This document shows, piece after piece, positions 50,793 to 62,179 of a DNA stretch of 64,000 nt. How positions within the stretch are numbered: the first letter of the stretch is position 1; each line of letters opens with the position of its first letter. The stretch is from the NCBI GenBank assembly GCA_965644295.1, contig CBFFRP010000091.1:1-64000 (forward strand), written 5' to 3'. The notes beneath the pieces were generated by a model. The model was not told the DNA's origin and searched no databases. It saw only the letters and a program-made list of their open reading frames with translations. A program made the position numbers and the translations under genes. This DNA is from Paraphysomonas bandaiensis. Its lineage: Eukaryota; Chrysophyceae.

Positions 50793-51932
50793 CTAGGCTA
50801 TTATCTGAGCACAAGATCCGTTTGGATCTTCGCCGATAGTGACATTTAGGTAGACCATGTGATCTGCAATAGAAACTTCTCTGAGATGGTCCCATTGCTG
50901 CGCACAGGTCACGTCTTCGTACCCATCACATATCTGTACATACACCACCTGTGATACAGTCCACAAAGTGTCTATTGAAAGTTTACTACAGAAAATACAC
51001 CATAATATACTGCTTCTACCCTCTATATGTCATCGAACATACCTGTACGTGAACAACTCCATCACTATCTTCGGTGGTATAGTACTCCCCTGCTACGTGT
51101 TGGTACCTGAAGTAAATACATATACACGCACATCAGGTTTCTCAACTACGGGACAACACAACATCAGGTGTTTCGTTCTCAGAGATCACAGTGAACGATA
51201 AAATGAAGTCTACTATATTGTGGAAATACCTAGTATGCAGAGGGTAATGGGGCACGATATCTTGGTGATGTGTGACCCTGTAATGGTTTACGAGTTGTGT
51301 CGACGCCCATATAGAAAATTTGGTGTTTCCCACACGAGGCGAGCCGAAAGTATAAAGCTGCAATGGAGAAAAAACTGGTAGCATATCTATGTACGCTAAT
51401 GTAGCCAACGCAGCTCCTGTTAATTTAATTAGACAGTATGTAACAAGCATTATAAAATTATACCAAGCGAGTGTCCAGTTAATATAACTTCATAATCCGG
51501 ATATGTATCGCGCAGTTGTTTCAAATAATCTACAAGTGGCCCAATTATCCTTTGCTCAGCATTATACCACCCCTCATGAACACTGCAGTTCATACAGTAC
51601 GGATAATCAACGAGTAGCACATCAAGGTCATCAAGAGCATTCGCTGGGCTTTCAGTTCCTCGGAAAGACACAAAAATAGCCCCCTGAGTCGGGTTGTATC
51701 CCACATATCCATGAGTATCGTGTTCTGGATCATCTATGGTGTACGTCGGAACGAACCCTTGAAGAGCACCTTTGTAGGTTCTTGTCATGTACGACGGTGG
51801 ATCACAGTAGGCATTTTCGCTATGCCACACAGACAAATTAGCGTAATACCAGTCGAATTCTTGTGAAGTACATTCCACAGAGACAAGATGGAGAAATAAG
51901 TAAAACAGAAGATGAAGAGAGAGGTGCTTCAT
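50793..51932 (-). CDS. Secreted class 3 (fungal-type) lipase
   Basis: Four exons on the minus strand: 51932-51464, 51416-51230, 51106-51043, 50948-50793; 291 residues, phases consistent. The N-terminus MKHLSLHLLFYLFLHLVSVE is a clear signal peptide. The lipase 3 fold is shown by GAIFVSFRGTES (oxyanion region), the nucleophile elbow TGHSLGGAALATLA (Ser155), YTFGSPRVGN, and VTHHQDIVPHYP (Asp209); the C-terminal ADHMVYL supplies the likely catalytic histidine (His270). The triad is therefore complete. Several cysteines (YCMNCSVHEGWY; CDGYEDVTC) suggest disulfides in an extracellular enzyme. Class 3 lipases hydrolyse triacylglycerols or other esters; substrate unknown. The gene is head to head with the IQ-motif gene. 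Confidence 0.88.
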
Positions 51933-52480
51933 TCGGTAGATTCCTGATCTTGAAGAGTTATCTGGACTATCAGGAGATTCTTAAGAACCGTTCCAAGAAC
52001 TAAGTGCGCGCTGTGCTACACACTCCTATAGCTAGCTACAAAGTAGCTACATCCAGCTACACCTACATACATTGTCGTTTACAGCATACATACAGCGTAG
52101 GAGTGTGACTGTAGAACAGAATACACTGCTGCTGTATTAATAAACGACTTCAAACTTCAACGACATATACCGCACTGTATACTGTTGTATACTGTTGTAC
52201 ACTGGTATACAGGCTCATACACACATTCCTACTGTATCTATTTTCGATGTGTTCCTTTTGCAGGAATACCGTGCTGTATACCGCCTACAGCAGTATTCCT
52301 ATGCCTTATTCAGCAGTATTTGGTAGTGTGTTCGTTGCTGTCTGTTGGATTTGAGTTGGCTGATCGTTATATTGCCGGTCCGGTTAGGTCCATGTGAAGA
52401 TATTGCTCACAGGAGCACCTGCAGACCCACCCTCCTACCTCACACACTATCATTGTATATCCTGTGTCCGTATCTGATCT
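51933..52480. promoter_or_regulatory. Head-to-head spacer between lipase and IQ-motif genes
   Basis: 548 bp without a supported gene. Dense words: tagctacatccagctacacc, tgtatactgttgtatactg (about 52175-52195) and tacagcagtattcc (about 52295). Confidence 0.45.
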
Positions 52481-55433
52481 ATGAGTTCGTCTAATCGCGC
52501 TCGACCTCAGTCAGCGTCAAGTCCCTCTCGAGATCACAATCAGGGCATCACATGTCCAGTACGACCCAAATCAGCAGCTCCAATACGTCAATCTCCGTCA
52601 CAAGGCATACTGGATGACCTTCGATTATCGAAGTCTTTATCTGCGGGTGTGTTACCGAAGCGCAGAAAGTCTCACACACACTCGAAGAACAACAGGAGCG
52701 GTAACACATCGAGTCATAAGAGTCTACCGACTATGCGAAGACCTCAGTCTGCTGCCTCATATGTTTCTAAATCGAAGAAATGCCCGGATGCGCTTTCGAG
52801 AGCATTATTATCTCGTGAGCTGTACATACGTACACCCACTATTCGCTCATCTAGACTACCTCTAAAGGAGAAAATTAAACGACTTGAAACTGCTATCATC
52901 AAGGAACGTGCCCATAGTCCACCTGCATCGCGCTCGCCGTCGCCCCATCAACGTCCTCCGTCTCCCATCCATGTCCCTGGAAACAACTACCCGCCTGTGC
53001 CTGAGAGTCCAGTGGTTATCCACAACACATGGGTGATGCCTTGCCACAAATCCGAAGACGAGATCATCGCCGAAGCTGATTATCGGATACGTAAACAGCT
53101 GTATGCAAAAGACATTCAAGTAAAAGTTTTAAATGGCATTCGCACCAGAGTAGATGCCAAGTTGCAGTTAAGACAGGAACGTATTGCCTCTGCTACTGAG
53201 AAGATAGAACTTATGCGTCGACAATCTACAGGGCTTACAATAATACAAGCAGTTAGGTTCGTATACTACTTATCCGCCAGATTAAAAGTACAAAGAAGAA
53301 TTGATGCTGCCAATAGAGTGCCAGTGTATAGTTTTGGGGGCACACAAGTAGTTATTAAAACCCAAGAGGATCTCAGCAAACACGAAGAGTTTAAAGAGAA
53401 ATACATAAGATTTTTGGAGGTATGAGACAATGAATGAAGTAGTTGCTCGGTAGATCTGTGGTTTTATTATGTATTAAGCAAATAAAACAAGCATTACTGT
53501 AAATAGTTAATGCATTCACCTGTCATTAAAGTGATATATCTTCTGCATTATCTGTGTATGTACTAATCTGATATTGGGCATGTAAATATCTACAGGTGGC
53601 CCACAAGTACAAATGGCGTTTGCAATTTGCTGTGAACATCATGCGCAAAAGAATGGCCACGAAAATAATTAAAACCTGGGCGCAAGAACTTCGGAGTGTT
53701 CCTACGGTATGAATTTTGTGATATAGAAACCTTGAGGGATTCAGTTGTAACATATATGTTGTGGTATTTGTATGTGGACTATCACAACTTTCGAATACAC
53801 TTCATCTCTATATTGCCTAGTTTGCAACTTCATTTCCTCATTAAGTTGTTGTGTACTCATACAGATTAAAAAAAGTGCACACAACTATATCGTCAAAGTA
53901 AATGTCATTCAGAGGGCTGTTCGGTCGTTTCTGTCCACTCGCCGGGCTAGAATACGAATGCTTGCCATAGTATGGGACAAAGAAGAATTTAAATATGTCA
54001 AAGTCAGTGTTAGCTTGTTCTAATGTTGTAAAGCACGTATACTAGAGTTGTGCGTATATAAGTTTTGTTCAGTCATTTGATGTAGATGCCGTACAATGTA
54101 GTAGTGGTATGTCGCCTTCATTACTCAGTGCCCTTACATAGTTAACCTATTTTCATCGCATGTCATTCGACAGAAACAACTCATTAAGCTGCGCAAGGAG
54201 AAAGAAGAGAAAAATCTTGATAAAACACTTGATGAGTATCAGACAGTTCCGCTATCAATACGGTGAGACATTCAATAGCAGATTTTGTGTGGATGTTGAG
54301 TGATCATAAACGTATTTCATATGTTTACAGTGTGCTAACGTTGCTTTTAGGAGGGGAATTCAAGATAGAGTAGCAAGATGGAAATACACTAACGCCAAAA
54401 TGAAGGCCTTATTAAAGGTGAGAAACTACTTTTGCTAAATGTTTATATATGTGCCAACGGAGTATAAATGACTGGTGTGTACGATATGGACTGAATTATT
54501 GATATTGAGGCTTCAACTCTTTTGTCAGTGTCGAGATAAACGATCACAGTGTATTTCAATACCAATATATTGTTGTGCTCACTTCTTCATGCCAGAAACA
54601 CGATGATGATTCAAGTGTCAAGGTCGATAGCCCTCTTGATGTGGAGTCTGATGACGAAGAATTTGTGTCTGATCCGTACGTTAGGCAACATCTAGCTCCT
54701 TACGATGTCAAAGAAAACGCATTGTTCGAGATTGTCAAAGAGAAGGTTTGTCGTGCAGCACAGTCTGTATTATTTAAAATTGATGTTATGGTGTTTCATG
54801 TCTGCATTATCTGTATTGGGTAATATTTTTTCTATGGTAGAGAAAAGAATACTTGGCGTACGTAGAGAAAAGAAAGTTGGCGTGTACTGTTCTCCAAACA
54901 TCGGTAAGCATTATACTTATATGCTAGTTGTACCACGTGGTATATCATAAAATTATGCCAATGTTTTGTATAGTTTTGAACATGACCGGTGTATTTATTG
55001 TTCTATTGTTGACAGTATACGGTGGACGACGCACGATTGTATATCGCCGGTCTGGGCACACAAGGTGGACCAGCCCCGGGAAGTCAAGTTATCACCGCTC
55101 TAATGAAATTCAATATGTTCAGGTAGTAATTTTCTTCCTCGTTACTTAGCAACCATGTACAGTCGTCTGTTAGCAAATTATGTGTTCGCAGTTGAGTATA
55201 AAAGCGATGTGTCTGTGATATTTATACTGTTATGTTTCTTATGTCGTATTTTCGTCGTTTTGGGCAGCATGCTTGGAGATACAGAAATTCGAGATCGCGT
55301 TATATTCATACATAAGCGATTGAAAACATTTGAGAGCAAGAAATTGTCCATATTCGACCGTAAAACGAGCGTACTTGCCGGGAGTATTTCAGCTGCTTTG
55401 AGATCGAAAGGTGGAAAGAGCACCAAGAAATGA
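52481..55433 (+). CDS. IQ-motif coiled-coil protein, family unknown
   Basis: Nine exons: 52481-53419, 53596-53706, 53865-54002, 54174-54262, 54351-54417, 54596-54745, 54841-54903, 55016-55122, 55268-55433; 609 residues with consistent phases. The first about 170 residues are Arg/Ser/Pro-rich and disordered, with repeated RPQSA and RPKSA words. A helical region follows, then an IQ-type motif, VNVIQRAVRSFLSTRRAR, followed by LAIVWDKEEFKYVK. IQ motifs bind calmodulin or related EF-hand proteins. The end is a short folded segment and a Lys-rich tail. The combination resembles flagellar or cytoskeletal IQ proteins of protists, but I cannot assign it to a named family. Introns are 80-180 nt. Confidence 0.75.
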
Positions 55434-57104
55434 GTACTAGCAATACTTTTGTCAAGACCATGCACAATATTGTATACTGTTGTCCATATCATATTGCTTG
55501 CTGTTATCATTTTATTGCAACGCTGTTTACTTTTATTTTTTGATATTTGAGGTTGAAATTATCTTACACAGCTATATACGACCTGATATATTATACAGTA
55601 TTGGCCCTTTAATAGTTATTAATATACAATTACAGCTGGCCAGTTTATCATCTACATTGAATTGATACCTAAATATATAAACGACACTACGATTCAGTAG
55701 TTCTTGGTCAGTAGAAATATTGTCATACAAGAAACTGTTGAGTTTCTCTAATACACAATCAATAAAAAGATGTATTTAAACTTTTGTTAATGCACAGTTA
55801 CTTGAAGAATGCACTAGTTTTAAAACTGCTCTACGTATTACATGAATTAATGATATGTTGACTGGATAAGATCGTGTCTATTTAAGATCTGATAACATTC
55901 ATTGGTAGTTGTGTCATAATACATAATACTATATTGAGTTTTTAATTATCCCCATTTTGTCTCTAAAAAGCTTTTTTTGACCTGATTTGAGCTCAGCAGG
56001 GCGCTCATAGCAGATAGCAGCACCGGACAAATATAGACATTTAACTTCAATATTCACTTCAACATAAACTCACTTCTGTTTTAATAGTAATACTAACTGT
56101 CATATGTGTGTTAATTAATTATATTACACATTTTTAGAGAACCCACAATGATGAGACAACCATTCATAACCAGGACTTGAAACAATTTCAAGATATTGCA
56201 GAAGATTTAAAATGCCAAATCTGATGCTGTATAGGTGGTTAAGAGCAGTGGCATCCAGCCCCTTTCTAAATTTTAAGCGCGGGACGATATTGCCTCCTCT
56301 TATTGCCCGTGGTTAAATATAACTATATCCCCCCATTTTTTCTTAAAAAAGTGTGTGTTGGGTTGAACAGAACGCTCAAGTTATCACGTCATGCTTCTCA
56401 GAATTGTGTGCCTCATATCATACAGTTGTTATATCAGCATTTGAGTCAGCTTCATTTGTGTTGTACATAAATGTGATGATGATGCCAACGACAAGACAAA
56501 GCCGTGCGACTACAGTTTTTTATTCATTATCACGCTCTTTACGAATTTCAATACCTCGAAATTGCTATTCTCTCAGTATCATTCTGTGGTTGAGGGGCTT
56601 TTGTTGAAACTTTTATTGAAATTTGGGGAATATAATCTTGTACAATTGTCATTCTCTTATGTAGATACTATTGATTTGAAACAAATTTACTAACGACGAC
56701 ACTTCTAAAGCTTCCAACCACGGTCACTATGGATTTTTTTCAGTATACTACATGTTATATTCGGCTACATATTAATTTACAAAGTGGCCATAGTCTCTAA
56801 TCAATAGAGCTGAGGAGATAATTTGAAATAAGCTTTCAAGAGATTATTTAGCTGGATACCATAAATATGCTGCTTGTAACGAGAAAATAATGTATCAAAA
56901 AGCATGGCATTCATCGAATTGAAACAATGTAATGAAATAAAACAATGGATCACGAAATATTGTTGATTGTAAAAAACTAAATACCAGTACCGCAGTAATA
57001 TAACAATTAATCAAGACCACCCTGCTATGGCCACATAATAAAAAATATTAGGGGACCGACGATTAAACACTGACGTCGTCCACTCATGAAGTATATCAAC
57101 ATGA
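55434..57104. other. AT-rich intergenic region with family B repeat
   Basis: Contains the longest family B copy, at about 55960-56640. The rest shows no supported gene or RNA. Confidence 0.4.
55960..56640 (-). repeat. Dispersed repeat family B, long copy
   Basis: Aligns by eye with 62180-62790 through a series of shared words in the same order: acaaatatagacatt, caggacttg, aacaatttcaaga, gtgcctca, aatgtgatgat, gccaacgacaa. The copies are diverged, with insertions and deletions. Frames inside them are broken, so any coding ancestor is not evident. Strand is assigned relative to the 46575 fragment. Confidence 0.5.
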
Positions 57105-57827
57105 TTAAATGGATGCTGATAAGGGTGCAGAATGTCTGACGCGACCAAAAGGGTCTGTAATTCCGCGCGGACTGTCATTCGCGACGTTTTTTCCAGACGA
57201 AGGAGTCGTAAAAGTAACATTACTTGGTTTGCTGCAAGAGTACTGTGATGTCGACACACTGACCACTCCGCTCTTACAAGGAGCACAGGGGTCGTGATTT
57301 TTGGGTTGTTCAGCATCTTCAGCCGAGTGAAATGACGAATTAGTGGATCCGCCTTGATTGAATGGACTGTTCGATGTAGGTTGGTACAGTGAGTTCAGAG
57401 CGCCCTGCATATCGCCGTCGTGTTGCTGAAGCGCAATCACAGCCTCTAACTGAGCAGAACTTCTGAAGTAACGGTAATCATCCGGTCTCCACCACACATC
57501 TCCGAGTATCCCGTTGTCACTGTATTCCTTCCTACAGGGTACTAGAACAACAGAGGCCTTTGGACAGAATGACACATGCCTGTTTCTCTTCTTCCTCTCG
57601 GCTATGTACTGCCGCATAGCGGTGGGGTCCACTGGGACATCACTAAGAGACTTGCTCCTCTTTATCTCCACGCCACTTGATCCTCCTGATAGCCGTGCAG
57701 TGTCATACGAGGGGAGATTAGGGCTGGAGTTAGACCGATTGCGCTGCACTCGGCGCCACGTCTGTTTTCTCGTTAGCATCATGGTTAAGGCAGAGTGGGG
57801 GACATGGAGTGTGTGGTCACTTTTCAC
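57105..57827 (-). CDS. Protein with RHVSF motif and conserved LWW/DY-type segment
   Basis: A single frame of 240 residues from ATG 57827 (an alternative start is the Met pair near 57782). After a basic Ser-rich start comes RNRHVSFCPKASVVLVPCRK, then EYSDNGILGDVWWRPDDYRY and FRSSAQLEA. RHVSF fits the RVxF pattern by which proteins dock onto protein phosphatase 1. The block VSF...VVLVP...EY...WW...DY...F...SA looks like a conserved unit that I associate with hypothetical proteins of stramenopile-type protists (memory, not verified). The C-terminal 120 residues are Ser/Asn/Pro-rich and disordered. A regulatory role through PP1 is a guess. Confidence 0.6.
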   Translation of the reverse strand: MKSDHTLHVPHSALTMMLTRKQTWRRVQRNRSNSSPNLPSYDTARLSGGSSGVEIKRSKSLSDVPVDPTAMRQYIAERKKRNRHVSFCPKASVVLVPCRKEYSDNGILGDVWWRPDDYRYFRSSAQLEAVIALQQHDGDMQGALNSLYQPTSNSPFNQGGSTNSSFHSAEDAEQPKNHDPCAPCKSGVVSVSTSQYSCSKPSNVTFTTPSSGKNVANDSPRGITDPFGRVRHSAPLSASI

Positions 57828-58100
57828 ATACCAGATATAAGTAGACAGAGTCGGGTGGGTCAGTGCAATGATACTGTCAGATGTCTGCAGATCTGCCTCT
57901 CACCATCTCGAAAACATAGAAGCTATGATGGTATACGGTATACGCCCACTACACAACACGCTACACACATTTCCATATATTACTGAGCGTATTCCATCGC
58001 TGTACTTGAGGATACACTGTTGCAGTTGATGATGTTCTTTGTTTGTCCACGTACACACATATCGTACTAGTTGAAGTTCATCACCAGCAGCACAATTCCT
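57828..58100. other. Upstream spacer
   Basis: Contains gtatacggtatacgcc near 57930 and other 5'-spacer words upstream of the 57827 gene. No gene is supported. Confidence 0.35.
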
Positions 58101-58139
58101 CATTCGGTTTACCCCATTAATCCACTTGAATTCCGCCCG

Positions 58140-59487
58140 CCGCTCACTCCTGCCAGCAAGCATCCTTACATTGAATATGAATGAGGCTGGAATATGCTAC
58201 CTACTAGGTTTAATGACCCACTGCAAACCGATTACGGCAAACAATGAATGCTGTGATAGCAGTATCTACACACGGTATATAGTTCAGGTGTTGAATGAGA
58301 AATGGAAGGATGTATTCCGTAAAAGGTGATACCGCTGCTGAAGGCATTATAGTGAGAGTATACGCCCGCGAGAAGAAGCCCTTCCACTGGAACCACTACA
58401 TTTCTGGAGAAAATGTAATTCAACGATGTGCGTCAATATAAAATAAAGTAATATATTTTAGAACTATTGTCACAACGAAAAGAATCAGAATGTCGAAGTA
58501 AGAAGTTTGGAAACGTGACGTTATCGTATTTTGAACAGTTCGAACCAATGCCCGGGGTAATTTTGATCTCACAAACAGCAAACACCTTTATCATCTTCAT
58601 CAAAGTGTCATTTTATCGTTGCCTTACGTTATATATACGTTGTCGAATTAGCATTTTCTGTTTGTGCAGGCCACACAAGAAGTCTTTTAAAGATGGTTTG
58701 ACAGAAGTATCTGGAAAAAAATAATCGCTGTATTGATTGTGCAGCCACAGAGAGCGATTGCTCTGAGTTTTGACAACGCTCTCTTGGTATGCAATTATAT
58801 TCTAACGAAGGTATGCGAGGATATCATGTGTGGCTTTGGTCTCAAGAATAGATGTTATATTCGTATCTGTCGAAACGGCGACATATCAATAATGCTCCGA
58901 GACTCTTGTGTTTGTGGTTAGCATATTTGTTATTTCCAATATATGCTGTTTCTCCCTATTTAATATCAATATTTAATTTACCAAACGAATTGATTTCTGT
59001 CGATGGCACACATTCCTCATGCGATGCTATTTGTGCTTTTATGCTTCTATTAGTGGTAATATTGATGCTGTAAAAGAAAGTATGGAACGTAGCCTTTAAG
59101 GTAGGGAAACTACTAGTAGTCGTCAACTTAAAGCAATATTTGTAACATGTTATATATTTATATATGTATAGGTCAAAGAATCATGGTGCCTTGATATTGA
59201 TGTCTGCGAGTCATTTACTGGTGTTCTTGAGTAGATAAGGGTGTCAGAATATAATGATTAAAAAGAAATTCTCTCGTGGTTTAAGGAGGAGTTGTTTATG
59301 TGATCTTGGGCGGTTACCACAGGTATACCTGTCCACAAGTGAGCAGCTACACTTTTTCGATGAAGTTGTTACAATTCATGCTGGAGTTGTTTTAAAATAT
59401 CGTATTTGTATATTTATACGCAGTCCTCTTTACGGTGAGAAGACAATTTTGGTCAGCTCGTTGAGAAAACTTCCAGATGGATTGTGA
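58140..59487 (+). other. Unresolved coding-like pieces; degraded gene or missed exons
   Basis: Several short stretches look coding but I could not join them into one frame. They are 58306-58413 (includes GIIVRVYAREKKPFHWNHY), 58467-58557 (includes KKFGNVTLSYFEQFEPMPG, ending at a gtaatt donor), 58747-58788 (PQRAIALSFDNALL, between a gcag and a gtatgc), 59172-59234 (VKESWCLDIDVCESFTGVLE) and 59322-59487 (VYLSTSEQLHFFDEVVTIHA, then SLRKLPDGL). Splice-like borders flank most of them, but phases clash between the first two. Either the gene is decaying or exon borders are unusual. No family recognised. Confidence 0.3.
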
Positions 59488-60186
59488 GATATAATTTCGG
59501 TGAAGATTTTGTGGTCGGTGATCAATGAAGTAGCCATTATTTCCAAAAAATGAAATCTATTACTTGTTACGCAAGCCTGATGCCAGACTATCCAACTACG
59601 TACTGAATAACCCCGAGAGCAACCCCGAGTTTCGAAACCTTGACTAGAGACGATATCCTTTACCCAATGCTTGAGTTGTAGCTTATCCCCATGATATGCA
59701 AATGCCAGCAGGTTTAATAAAAGAGAAATTTTATTGAAGTTGCTTTGTGTTTGTGAGCTGTCATTTTGTAGTAGGTTATTGTCTACCCGGTCAATAAGGG
59801 ATATAGGGCATTAAACTTTTTCACCCCGGTAGTAGTGCAAGGTACTATTGAACTAGACACAGACCAAAAAACGTAACTGTAGAGTTGTGACTAAAGTAAT
59901 GTCGACTAGGTTTCCGTTATTCCAAATTAAGAATCACGGAAACCTGCCAGACAGTTTTGTCTGTTTGTATCAATTGGGGCTTAATAATATTGAGCATGCA
60001 TTCTCAAAGAAGTCACTACAATTGCACCAAAAGCATTATCCTCAGCATAAACTCACTTTCCAGACAGTGAATAGGGCAAAATAATACTACATTATTAGTC
60101 CTTGTGCGTAACATGCTAAATCAGGCACACACGCGTCAAGAACAGTGTATTCACAACAATACCACCAACCCTACCACCTAATATAC
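59488..60186. other. Intergenic region with family D repeat
   Basis: Contains the family D copy at 59705-59880. Otherwise nothing is recognised; the frame at 59887-60084 has no support. Confidence 0.35.
59705..59880 (+). repeat. Dispersed repeat family D copy
   Basis: Shares in order gtagtaggttattgtctac, ccggtcaataa, a run ending ccccggtag, and accaaaaaacgt with 29145-29300. Diverged; no coding content. Confidence 0.5.
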
Positions 60187-60508
60187 CTAAGGGCGGTGAT
60201 TGTAGTGGACCCTCTCGTATTCGTAATTTCCCCAAGTGTATGCAGTGACACCCAAAATAAGTCCAGGAAATGCCTCCAACAACCATGACACAACCTTGCC
60301 AAACACTTTCTTCGGCATGTCCTTGAAAAGAGACTTCGTTATGTTCTGCTCGAACGGGGACAGGTGCTGTGTAACTTGTCCATCCACATGGTAGTGTTTC
60401 GTCCACCACTGCAGATATAAATTATAAGTGGAGGTGACTATTAAATTCCATATCTACCTTGTCCATGTGGGACTGCTTAAGCAATGCTACAGTTCTTCGG
60501 AATGCCAT
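60187..60508 (-). CDS. Mitochondrial complex III subunit 8 (QCR8/UQCRQ-like)
   Basis: Two exons on the minus strand: 60508-60458 and 60408-60187; 90 residues (human UQCRQ has 82). The sequence starts MAFRRTVALLKQSHMDKWWT and contains HLSPFEQN, a family hallmark (human SYSLSPFEQRA). One membrane helix follows (WLLEAFPGLILGVTAYTWG), then the conserved NYEYERVHYN ending. QCR8 is a small inner-membrane subunit of the ubiquinol-cytochrome c reductase that packs beside cytochrome b. Length, single helix and motif order all agree. It is head to head with the SPOUT1-like gene, 394 bp apart. Confidence 0.88.
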
Positions 60509-60902
60509 TTGATCTGTATTAAATATAAATGAGCGTCGATATTAATGACAATAGTGCATTAACTGCTATGTATATTAGTAAGTGTATGTATGGTATTGTG
60601 CACAGCATGTCTCCACATGCCAAATAAAACCCATTTTACAGTCAACTCAGCCAATGCGAACCTTCAACAGTCACGCATTCGCAAAACTGAAAATACAAGG
60701 AGGAAAATGGAAAGCAATGGAAAAAAAACAGTTTTTAGTCTACAGAGAATACAGAATTGTAGTGTGTTGTATTCTGTATGTCCAGTTATCAATGATCATG
60801 GTTTGGGGCATGTATATATATGTTTATATGGACCAGATGCAAGTGGCCACCATAGTAACACCCTGCATCTGCCCCGCATCGCATTCATTTCCTTAAATTA
60901 AC

Positions 60903-62152
60903 ATGGCGCCGGAGTTCTGGAAGAAGAAGAGAAGCAAAGACAGCAAGGGCGGGAGGGCTAACAAGAGACAAAACACTGGCCCAGGTCCCTCCCACACCCT
61001 GTCCCCTTGGTCCCAGTGCCTTACGATAGATTACCTGCATGCTCATGGGCGTCCTAGGAATTACACTATTTCTGTTGCTATTCCCGGATCGATATTAAAG
61101 AATTCATGTAAGTGTGGTAGCTGCTCCGATGAAAGCTAGTGATTGTTCTTTTGCAGTGACACAGGAGTTAAAAACAATCTTAGTCGGACAAATTGCTCGA
61201 TCATTGGCTTTATTTCAAGTTGACGAGGTATATCTGTGTTTGTTTTGCTTAAACACTTGTTCGGCTGATGACATGTGTGCAGATTGTGGTGTTTATGGAT
61301 ACCGGTTCTGAACAGGCTGGTGACCATGAAAAAGGTCCCTCTGCATTTTTCTCCCGCCTTCTACAGTATGCCGAAGCTCCACCACACCTTCGAAAAAAAC
61401 TTTTTCCAATGCATCATGATCTCAAATTTGCAGGATTATTGCCAACATTGGATGCACCTCATCACATGAGACGTGACGATCGCAGTTTATACCGGGAGGG
61501 TGTAGTTACGGACCGCCCGGCTCAGTCTGGAAAATGTTATGTAGATATTGGCCTTGGAACGGATGTTCTAATTGACCATGCACTGCGTCCTGGCGTTCGA
61601 GTTACAGTAGAAGTGCACTATGCTCCAGCTACTGGGCATGGCCCCCCTATTCCAGCCCGAGCCGAAGCTGTCTCCCCAAGCGCCCCTCGTGAACTGCACG
61701 GGCTGTATTGGGGGTACCAGACGCGACTTGCACGATCCTTGGGAGAAGTGTTTACGGGCTGCCCGTTCACATCACCTGCAGATGCTAAACAGGACTCGGC
61801 GCGTACACAGGGATACGATTATATGATTGGACATACAACAGAGAGTGCGACCCGGTGTCCTATGTCTGGCCCTGCAGATCAACAGCGACGTCAATGCTGC
61901 TTGGATGATCCCACATTCCAGCTTCCCCGTTGCAAACACTACCTTTTAGTCTTCGGTGGATTAAATGGCCTTGAGGCCTGTGTTGAGGCTGATGAGGCGC
62001 TCACAACAGCTGCGCGTGACGCCGATACACTCTTCGATGCGTATTGGAATTGCTGCCCCATCACTGGAAGTAGGTCGGTTCGAACAGAAGAGGAGCTATT
62101 AATGTCTCTATCAAAGTTAGTTCCAAGGATTAGAAGCTCCCATTCTTCTTAG
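60903..62152 (+). CDS. SPOUT1/C9orf114-like RNA methyltransferase
   Basis: Three exons: 60903-61107, 61157-61227, 61283-62152; 381 residues, phases consistent (human SPOUT1 is 376). The order matches the family: a basic start (WKKKRSKDSKGG), YTISVAIPGSILKN, a helix with LVGQIARSLALFQVDEIVVF, LLQYAEAPPHLRKKLFP, DLKFAGLLPTLDAPHHMR, YREGVVTDRP, RVTVEVHY inside an inserted OB-like domain, GLYWGYQTRLA, YDYMIGHT, LLVFGGLNGLEACVEAD, and TGSRSVRTEEELLMSLSKL at the C-terminal trefoil knot that binds SAM. Animal SPOUT1 (CENP-32) is a putative RNA methyltransferase needed for centrosome attachment to spindle poles; related proteins occur across eukaryotes and archaea. The inserted loop around GHTTESATRCPMSG is longer than in human. 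Confidence 0.9.
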
Positions 62153-62179
62153 TCTATAACGAGAGTATTGACAACATAA

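Noticed and set aside
60582-60901. Two overlapping plus-strand frames of 103-104 codons
   Set aside because: They lie in the QCR8/SPOUT1-like spacer. Neither resembles a protein family.
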